DNA of 5,146 nt from an uncultured Mucilaginibacter sp. (GTDB lineage Bacteria > Bacteroidota > Bacteroidia > Sphingobacteriales > Sphingobacteriaceae), in contig CAISKH010000629.1 in the NCBI GenBank assembly GCA_903885865.1, positions 1-5,146 on the forward strand, in the 5' to 3' direction. The position numbers were made by a program, and so were the translations under genes. Under the pieces are notes generated by a model. That model saw only the letters and a list, made by a program, of their open reading frames with translations, searched no databases and had not been told where the DNA came from. Positions 1 to 5,146 of this stretch are shown here, piece after piece. The stretch's first letter is position 1. Every line of letters begins with the position of its first letter.

Positions 1-2552
1 GATCTCCGGTTCCTGATAACATTAATATTCAGGACGCAATTATGCAAAACGCGGAAAACAATAAATTTCGGGAACTTAGGGCATCGCTTGATAGTTTCAG
101 GAACAAAGTGCCTGTTGAAAAGGTACATATCCATTTTGATAAACCCTACTACAGCCTGGGCGATACCGTATGGATGAAGGCTTATGTGGTAAATGAAACT
201 AACGAGCTTTCAACGTCAGGCAAGCTTTTGTATGCAGACCTGGTTGATGATAAAGATTCAGTTAAAACAAGCCTCCGCCTGCCGCTTACCACCGGGCTGG
301 GTTGGGGAAGCATTACGCTGGGCGATACCCTGTTAAAGGCAGGGAATTACCATATCCGCGCCTATACCAGCCTGATGCGAAATTTCGGCGAAGAATACTA
401 TTTTGATAAGGCCATTAAAATAGGCAACGCGTTACCTCCGGTAACAGGCATACCGCCGCTTACCAAAGCAAAACCAACCCTTAATAAAGAAGTGCAGGTT
501 GTCCCGGTTAAAAATGATGTGTCAAATATCAGCGTACAGTTCTTTCCCGAAGGCGGTGAGTTGGTAAATGGGCTTATTTCCAAAGTAGCCTTTAAAGCCG
601 TGGGGGCCGATGGGCTGGGTAAAGAAATAACCGGTTATGTGGTTGATCAGAATAACCAACAGGTTGCCGCCTTTCAATCGGAACATGCCGGTATGGGCAC
701 TTTTACCCTACAGCCTGTTGCAGGCAATACCTATACGGCCGTTTTAAAACTTCCTGACGGTGAAAAACGGGTTGAACTACCCAAAGCAAAAGACCAGGGT
801 TATGGTTTATCGGTAATACAAACCGAAAGCAATATTATGGTGAGCATACAGGTAAGCGGCGCTTTACTCAATAAGGGTGAGATCACGCTAATTGCCCAGG
901 CAAGCAATTCCGTCCAATATACCGGCAAAGCAACACTTACCCGGAACGGCTTTACTACCATTATCCCAAAAAGCCGTTTCCCGGAAGGTATTTTGCAGTT
1001 TACTTTGTTCTCGCCCGATTATCAGCCCGTTGCCGAAAGACTGGTGTTTATCCGCGATGCTGGTAAACATTTAAATATTAAGCTAATACCTGATAAAAAA
1101 GAATATAAACAGCGTAACCGGGTATACCTTAACCTGGAGGTTACCAACCAGGACGGCAAACCGGTAAGCGGGGCCTTCTCCCTGGCCGTTACTGATGAGG
1201 GGAAAGTGCCTTATGCCGAGGCGGATGAAAAAACCATTTTTTCAAATTTATTACTAACTGCCGATCTGAAAGGGTATATTGAACATCCCAATTATTATTT
1301 TACAGCTATTAACCCCGATAAGGATAAACAACTGGACAACTTGTTGCTTACCCAGGGCTGGCGCAGGTTTGTTTGGAGCAACCTCTTAACCAATACCTTC
1401 CCTGCAATAACTTACCAGCCCGAAAAAGGCAGGGGTGTGAGCGGGCGTATTGTAACCGATAAAGGGAAACCGGTGCCCAATGCCAAAGTTACTTTACTCG
1501 TTAATGCAGGCGGCGGGGTAATTTTAGATACAGTTGCCGATGCCGACGGGCGTTTTAATTTTGATTTTCCTTTCAGCCAGGGCACTACCTATAATGTTAC
1601 GGCTACCGATGCTAAAAAGAGCGTCGATCTGAAGGTGGAAATTGATAAACAGCAAACCGGGCAAACAAATTTTAAGCATTTGCCCGACGAGCAGCCGGTA
1701 AATGATGACTTTGACACTTATCTAAATAACAGTAAAAATCGTTTTGATGAAATGAAGAGATATGGATTACTGGGTGGTGGTGGAATTGTATTGAAAGAGG
1801 TTAAAATTAATGAATACCAAAAGGCCCAGGACATTAAAGCTATTGCGGTTCAGCATTCGCAAAACCTGGCTGGCGCAGGCAATGCCGACCAGGTTTTTAC
1901 TTTTGTCGATTTGTTATCTGCCAATAGCGGCAACCTGGGATTTTGGTTAGATGGTCGGGCAGTAGGCGTACGTATTGTAATAAATCCCTGGACCGGGGGT
2001 TTTGTTCCATACAACCTTGCGGCTTATGGGGCGGATGCGGCATACGGGAAGAAACCCCCATCTATGACGCTTATTGTTGATGGAATGGAGCAGGACTCAA
2101 CAATGTATTCAAACGTTAATGTTGATGATATATCAAGCATTGAAATATTAAGGGGGGCTTCGGCCGCGCTATATGGCATGCACGGGGCAGCCGGTGTATT
2201 TATTATTACCACCAAAAGAGGCGATGTTGATTACAACGCTTATACTATGGATCGCCAACACCCCGGATATTCAAAACCAAAAGGGTTAAAAACCTATACT
2301 TTCCAGGGTGGATACGACTTTAGGCGTGAGTTTTACTCGCCCAATTATGATAACCCTAAAACAGATACGCAAATGGCCGATCTGCGGTCGACCATTTACT
2401 GGAACCCGAATATTATAACAGACCAAAACGGGAAGGCAACCGTTAAGTTTTTCAACGCCGACGGAACAGGCAATTATAAGATAATTGCAGAAGGGCTGGA
2501 CCGGCAAGGCAACTTAGGCAGGCAGGTATATCGGTATAGCGTTACTAAATAA
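1..2552 (+). CDS. Macroglobulin-domain protein with TonB plug-like module, 5'-truncated by window edge
   Basis: The reading frame is open from the first complete codon at position 3, with 13 codons before the first ATG at 42. That ATG has no Shine-Dalgarno sequence and no signal peptide follows it, while homologs are exported, so the true start and signal sequence probably lie upstream. Residues are numbered from the ATG. Residues 25-125 are an MG2-like domain with the signature EKVHIHFDKPYYSLGDTVWM and a later GNYHIRAYT. Residues 160-255 are a second macroglobulin-like domain (FFPEGGELVNG). More beta domains cover about 262-390. LLTQGWRRF at 435-443 is a family hallmark. A carboxypeptidase-regulatory-like domain covers about 465-535. 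A plug-like module covers about 582-726, with LIVDGMEQD, DDISSIEILRGASAALYG and GVFIITTKRG. A last beta domain lies at about 778-834 (DLRSTIYWNPN). No beta-barrel follows the plug, so this is unlikely to be a transporter. I see no cysteine and hence no thioester motif. It is probably an envelope protein; the function is unknown. Family assignment is strong, role is not. Confidence 0.9.
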   Translation, partial: SPVPDNINIQDAIMQNAENNKFRELRASLDSFRNKVPVEKVHIHFDKPYYSLGDTVWMKAYVVNETNELSTSGKLLYADLVDDKDSVKTSLRLPLTTGLGWGSITLGDTLLKAGNYHIRAYTSLMRNFGEEYYFDKAIKIGNALPPVTGIPPLTKAKPTLNKEVQVVPVKNDVSNISVQFFPEGGELVNGLISKVAFKAVGADGLGKEITGYVVDQNNQQVAAFQSEHAGMGTFTLQPVAGNTYTAVLKLPDGEKRVELPKAKDQGYGLSVIQTESNIMVSIQVSGALLNKGEITLIAQASNSVQYTGKATLTRNGFTTIIPKSRFPEGILQFTLFSPDYQPVAERLVFIRDAGKHLNIKLIPDKKEYKQRNRVYLNLEVTNQDGKPVSGAFSLAVTDEGKVPYAEADEKTIFSNLLLTADLKGYIEHPNYYFTAINPDKDKQLDNLLLTQGWRRFVWSNLLTNTFPAITYQPEKGRGVSGRIVTDKGKPVPNAKVTLLVNAGGGVILDTVADADGRFNFDFPFSQGTTYNVTATDAKKSVDLKVEIDKQQTGQTNFKHLPDEQPVNDDFDTYLNNSKNRFDEMKRYGLLGGGGIVLKEVKINEYQKAQDIKAIAVQHSQNLAGAGNADQVFTFVDLLSANSGNLGFWLDGRAVGVRIVINPWTGGFVPYNLAAYGADAAYGKKPPSMTLIVDGMEQDSTMYSNVNVDDISSIEILRGASAALYGMHGAAGVFIITTKRGDVDYNAYTMDRQHPGYSKPKGLKTYTFQGGYDFRREFYSPNYDNPKTDTQMADLRSTIYWNPNIITDQNGKATVKFFNADGTGNYKIIAEGLDRQGNLGRQVYRYSVTK

Positions 2553-2558
2553 TAATAA
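2550..2558 (+). other. Triple in-frame TAA stop codons
   Basis: The plus-strand coding region ends in three consecutive in-frame stops, TAA TAA TAA. This fixes the 3' end of the protein and would block readthrough into the convergent intergenic gap. It may also be chance in an AT-rich stretch. Confidence 0.9.
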
Positions 2559-2636
2559 CCTATTTTATTAGCAAGTGCATGGATTGTTTTCCCGAAGGTT
2601 CGGGACGGCAGGCCCGCAATACCGCGCCGATAGCAA
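2553..2636. other. Convergent intergenic gap
   Basis: This gap of about 84 bases separates the stop codons of the two convergent genes. It starts AT-rich (TATTTTATTA) and turns GC-rich from about 2591 to 2630. It holds one compact palindrome, listed separately. I see no hairpin followed by a T-run on either strand, so a classical intrinsic terminator cannot be assigned to either gene. No small ORF in the gap is convincing. Confidence 0.7.
2591..2604. repeat. Short perfect palindrome between convergent genes
   Basis: CCCGAA at 2591-2596 and TTCGGG at 2599-2604 are perfect reverse complements around GG. As RNA this would be a 5-bp stem with a 4-base loop. On the plus strand the TTTT run (2587-2590) lies before the stem rather than after it, and on the minus strand the stem is followed by AAAA, so it is not a standard intrinsic terminator. 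It could still act as a transcript-end or mRNA-stability structure for both genes, or be part of a dispersed repeat. The right arm can also pair with CCCG at 2613-2616, giving an alternative fold. Confidence 0.45.
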
Positions 2637-4928
2637 CTACCCATGCCCCCCTCCCATAAAAAATGTAACCTCCCCACCCTTCATAATATCCGCATGACTT
2701 AAAAACAACGAATTTAACGGCTTGCCGTTGAGGAGTATTTTTTGAATATATACATTTTTATCACCCTGGTTTTTTACGGTAATAGTAAACGTTTTGCCGT
2801 TGCCCAGGTTAATAACCGCGCCGTTCACCGCCGGACTGCCAATGGCATATTGGTCAGACCCCGGTGCAACCGGGTAAAACCCCAGCGCGCTAAAGATGTA
2901 CCAGGCGCTCATTTGGCCGGTATCGTCATTTCCGCCCAGGCCGTCGGGAGTGGGTTTGTACATTTTGGGCAATATCATGCGTACCTTTTCCTGCGTTTTC
3001 CAGGGTTTGTCTGTCCAGTTGTAAAGGTAGGCGTCATGGTGCGACGGCTCATTGCCATGCACATAGTTGCCGATGATACCGTCTTTGGTAATATCTTCGG
3101 TTTCGGCAAAATATTTATCGGGCAGGTCATAGCTGAACAGGCTATCCATATAAACCACGAAACGCTTATTGCCGCCCATTGCTTTTATCAACCCCGCCGG
3201 GTCATGCGGAACATATAAGGTATAGTTCCAGGCATTACCCTCAATAAAACCCATATCAATGGTTGTAAACGGGTCGAACTTATTTTTACGCCAGGTGCCG
3301 TCGGCTTCCCTGGGGTGCATAAAGCCGGAAGAAGGGTCGTACACATTTTTCCAGTTCTGCGCGTATTTGATGAAACGGTTATACACATCCATGCGGTGCA
3401 GCTTTTTGGCCATTTGCGCTATGCACCAATCGTCATAAGCATATTCAAGGGTTGATGATACCGAGTTGCCATCCTTTTCATCGGGAATATAGCCCCTGTC
3501 CATAAACAGGCCGATACTTTGGTAATCGCGGCGAGTGGCGGTAGCTATGCAGGCATCCAGCGCCTTATTGGCATCGAAAGGGGCGTTGCCCTTTATTACC
3601 GCGTCGGCAATTACCGATACGCTATGGTAGCCGCTCATGCACCAGTTCTCGTTGGCCGAGTTGCTCCATATGGGCAGCATATGCTCGGGGCTTTGATCGT
3701 AATGTGCCAGCATGGATCTGATCATATCGGCATTGCGTTTCGGCTCAATAATGTTAAAAAGCGGGTGCAGCGCGCGGTGCGTATCCCATAAGCTGAAAGT
3801 AGTGTAGTTGGTAAAGCCTACAGCTTTATGAATATTCTGATCAAGCCCCTTATACTGCCCGTCGGCATCCATATAAATGGTAGGGTTTATCAGGGCATGG
3901 TACATAGAGGTGTAGAAATTTATTTTGGTGTCCCGGTCGCCGGCTATTACAATTTTATGCAGCTCTTTTTCCCATTGCTGCTGCCCGGCTTTTTTTACTT
4001 TATCAAAATCCCAGGTTTTGGCTTCGGCATGCAAATTAGCCAGCGCCCCGGCCATACTAACGGGCGATAAGGCAAATTTGATCTTTATCTTTTCGCCCTC
4101 GCCGGTTTTAAAATCAAAATAGGCCCTGATCTGCCTCCCGGCTATTTCAGGAAAGTTTTTATTTTGATTGAACTTGCCCCAGAAGCCCCGGTACACCTCC
4201 TTCTGCGAAAAATTACCAAACCCATGCGCTATAAACGGCTTCGAAAAAACCATTGCGAAATACTGCGCCCTGCTGCGCGCCCAGCCGTTCGTTAAGCGGT
4301 AACCCATCACCAGCGTATCATTCACCACGCGCAGGTACGTCCACACGTTTTTATCAGGGTAATTGTAAATGCCCGCCATCATATCCAAAATAATATGCGC
4401 GTTTTCTGATTTTGGGAAAGTGTACTGGTGAAAGCCTACGCGTGTGGTAGTGGTCATTTCTGCCACAATATTATGTTCATCCAGCTTTACTTTGTAATAA
4501 TTGGCTTCGCTTACTTCATTTTGATGCGCGTAAGGCGAGCGGTAGCCGCTATGCGGTTTGTCGGCAGTGCCGGGGTTTAGTTTCAGCGTACCAATGGTTG
4601 GCATAATTAAAAAATCGCCCAGGTCTGAGTGGCCAGTTCCGCTAAAATGGGTATGGCTAAAGCCTACGATGGTTTTATCGTCATACTGGTAGCCCGCGCA
4701 ATATTTATATACATCAGGGTTGTACTTACCGTTCATTTCATAGCCGATGGTGTCTGTTTCGGGGCTTAGCTGCACCATGCCAAACGGAACTGTAGCGCCC
4801 GGGAAAGTATGCCCCATGCGCTGCGTACCTATGATGGGTTTAACATATTGTACCAGGTTTTCCGCTGATCGTTGCGCGTTGGCGATAAAAGCGGAGCAGA
4901 GGAGCAGGAGCGTTAGTATTTTCTTCAT
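2637..4928 (-). CDS. GH92 family exo-alpha-mannosidase, secreted
   Basis: This complete 763-residue protein has the usual length for glycoside hydrolase family 92, calcium-dependent inverting exo-alpha-mannosidases that remove terminal alpha-mannose from N-glycans and mannans. Residues 1-18 form a signal peptide: MKK, a leucine-rich core, and probable cleavage after ANA before Q19. Cys11 lacks a proper lipobox. The N-terminal beta-sandwich covers roughly 24-290 and holds MGHTFPGATVPFGMVQLSP (38-56) and GFSHTHFSGTGHSDLGDF (89-106). The helical catalytic domain follows, with TTFSLWDTHRALHPL (376-390), EGNAWNY (563-569), HGNEPSHHDAYLYN (624-637) and GGNDDTGQMSAWY (665-677). By family knowledge, Glu563 is the likely general acid and the aspartates at 668-669 the general-base and metal-site region. 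All motifs look intact. The linkage preference (alpha-1,2, -1,3, -1,4 or -1,6) cannot be read from the sequence. The start at 4928 is supported by the signal peptide and a promoter box close upstream. It converges with the neighbouring gene and is therefore transcribed separately from it. Confidence 0.96.
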   Translation of the reverse strand: MKKILTLLLLCSAFIANAQRSAENLVQYVKPIIGTQRMGHTFPGATVPFGMVQLSPETDTIGYEMNGKYNPDVYKYCAGYQYDDKTIVGFSHTHFSGTGHSDLGDFLIMPTIGTLKLNPGTADKPHSGYRSPYAHQNEVSEANYYKVKLDEHNIVAEMTTTTRVGFHQYTFPKSENAHIILDMMAGIYNYPDKNVWTYLRVVNDTLVMGYRLTNGWARSRAQYFAMVFSKPFIAHGFGNFSQKEVYRGFWGKFNQNKNFPEIAGRQIRAYFDFKTGEGEKIKIKFALSPVSMAGALANLHAEAKTWDFDKVKKAGQQQWEKELHKIVIAGDRDTKINFYTSMYHALINPTIYMDADGQYKGLDQNIHKAVGFTNYTTFSLWDTHRALHPLFNIIEPKRNADMIRSMLAHYDQSPEHMLPIWSNSANENWCMSGYHSVSVIADAVIKGNAPFDANKALDACIATATRRDYQSIGLFMDRGYIPDEKDGNSVSSTLEYAYDDWCIAQMAKKLHRMDVYNRFIKYAQNWKNVYDPSSGFMHPREADGTWRKNKFDPFTTIDMGFIEGNAWNYTLYVPHDPAGLIKAMGGNKRFVVYMDSLFSYDLPDKYFAETEDITKDGIIGNYVHGNEPSHHDAYLYNWTDKPWKTQEKVRMILPKMYKPTPDGLGGNDDTGQMSAWYIFSALGFYPVAPGSDQYAIGSPAVNGAVINLGNGKTFTITVKNQGDKNVYIQKILLNGKPLNSLFLSHADIMKGGEVTFFMGGGHG

Positions 4929-4953
4929 GAAAGGGTGAGCGATAACGTAAAAC

Positions 4954-4961
4954 CAAATATA
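4954..4961 (-). promoter_or_regulatory. Bacteroidota-type -7 promoter box for the GH92 gene
   Basis: Read on the minus strand, this is TATATTTG, an exact match to the Bacteroidota housekeeping -7 consensus TAnnTTTG. It ends 25 bases before the GH92 ATG and sits in a local AT-rich stretch (4941-4970), implying a 5' leader of roughly 20 bases. No TTG or TTTG -33 element is visible at the expected distance (about 4978-4992). The bases just before the ATG (CTCACCCTTTC) contain no Shine-Dalgarno sequence, which is common in this phylum. The position is persuasive, but a degenerate 8-base motif can occur by chance. Confidence 0.6.
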
Positions 4962-5056
4962 ATAAATAATACTGCGCTGCCTTCTTTGCTGCTTGCCGCA
5001 GAGAGGGCGACCCAGCGGAGCGTCGGTCGGGTGAGTAAACGGCGCGCAGACATCAA

Positions 5057-5071
5057 CGCCAATGCATGGCG
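5057..5071. repeat. Central hairpin of the inverted repeat
   Basis: CGCCA (5057-5061) and TGGCG (5067-5071) form a perfect 5-bp stem around ATGCA. It sits at the centre of the larger inverted repeat and would cap a cruciform or long RNA stem. Confidence 0.5.
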
Positions 5072-5089
5072 GCGATTACTCACCCCTCG

Positions 5090-5106
5090 GCCCGACGCTG
5101 TCGGGC
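5090..5106. repeat. Perfect 7-bp hairpin with 3-base loop in the right arm
   Basis: GCCCGAC (5090-5096) and GTCGGGC (5100-5106) are perfect reverse complements separated by GCT. The hairpin competes with pairing of the same bases to the left arm (5019-5026), so the element has at least two possible folds. No T-run follows on either strand, which argues against an intrinsic terminator. Confidence 0.6.
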
Positions 5107-5110
5107 GCGA

Positions 5111-5139
5111 CCCTCTCTTCACCTTCGGTGAAAAGAGGG
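5111..5139. repeat. 13-bp hairpin with one mismatch at the window end
   Basis: CCCTCTCTTCACC (5111-5123) and GGTGAAAAGAGGG (5127-5139) pair over 13 positions with a single mismatch and a TTC loop. The stem shares CCCTCTCT with the large inverted repeat, so the left arm, right arm and this hairpin are three related copies of one GAGAGGG-type end. No T-run follows on the plus strand (TTGGGTA) or on the minus strand (GGTCGC). The element may continue past the window edge. Confidence 0.65.
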
Positions 5140-5146
5140 TTGGGTA

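Larger units (their letters stand above)
5000..5118. repeat. Imperfect long inverted repeat, GC-rich palindromic intergenic element
   Basis: The left arm (5000-5038) and right arm (5076-5118) are imperfect reverse complements. Three blocks match perfectly and in the same order: AGAGAGGG at 5000-5007 with CCCTCTCT at 5111-5118; AGCGTCGG at 5019-5026 with CCGACGCT at 5092-5099; GGTGAGTAA at 5030-5038 with TTACTCACC at 5076-5084. The right arm is a few bases longer. The 37-base centre has its own small hairpin. The block is clearly richer in GC than the promoter DNA beside it. It resembles paired REP/BIME-type intergenic elements, but multiple genomic copies cannot be shown from this window. It has no transposase gene and no coding potential I would accept. 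Confidence 0.7.

Noticed and set aside
2474..2677. 67-codon minus-strand ORF spanning the convergent gap
   Set aside because: It overlaps the ends of both real genes, has no recognisable domain, and has no promoter or ribosome binding site.
2637..2700. Type IX secretion C-terminal sorting domain on the mannosidase
   Set aside because: The C-terminus is the ordinary end of the GH92 fold with a short glycine-rich tail; no additional sorting domain of about 70-80 residues is present.
2742..3218. 158-codon plus-strand ORF opposite the GH92 gene
   Set aside because: It lies wholly antisense to conserved GH92 catalytic motifs and shows no recognisable domain; it is a shadow of the real gene.
3..4928. 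Polysaccharide utilisation locus (SusC plus glycosidase)
   Set aside because: The plug-containing protein lacks a barrel, there is no SusD-like gene, and the two genes converge instead of forming an operon.
4925..5122. 65-codon minus-strand ORF overlapping the GH92 start with an ATGA junction
   Set aside because: It looks like a translationally coupled leader gene, but its arginine-, serine- and alanine-rich product is translated from palindromic DNA, it has no ribosome binding site, and the GH92 promoter box lies inside it.
5111..5146. Intrinsic terminator at the window end
   Set aside because: The hairpin is strong, but no T-run follows on either strand and no gene ends beside it within the window; a repeat element fits better.

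Overview
The window looks like chromosomal DNA from a Bacteroidota member, most likely a Sphingobacteriaceae relative (Mucilaginibacter or Pedobacter type). Both genes belong to families typical of that phylum: a macroglobulin-domain protein carrying a SusC-like TonB plug motif, and a family GH92 alpha-mannosidase. Base composition is moderate. A TAnnTTTG promoter box lies just ahead of the GH92 gene, and there is no Shine-Dalgarno sequence there. The genus is an inference; I ran no database search.

Layout: (1) Positions 1-2552, plus strand: a large exported protein cut at its 5' end by the window edge. It has several macroglobulin-like beta domains, a carboxypeptidase-regulatory-like domain, a TonB plug-like module and a final beta domain, but no outer-membrane barrel. 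It ends in three tandem TAA codons. (2) Positions 2553-2636: a short gap between convergent genes, holding a compact palindrome but no classical terminator. (3) Positions 2637-4928, minus strand: a complete GH92 exo-alpha-mannosidase with a signal peptide. (4) Positions 4929-5146: the GH92 upstream region. It has an AT-rich promoter stretch next to the gene, then a GC-rich block that is almost entirely inverted repeats and runs to the window end.

The two genes converge, so they are not an operon and no joint function can be claimed. The mannosidase would trim terminal alpha-mannose from glycans in the periplasm or at the cell surface. The first protein is probably an envelope protein of unknown role. 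No SusC/SusD pair, sulfatase, regulator or second glycosidase is visible, so this is not demonstrably a polysaccharide utilisation locus. I found no RNA gene, CRISPR array, insertion sequence or new defence system. The least explained parts are the palindromic block at 5000-5139 and the barrel-less plug architecture of the first protein.
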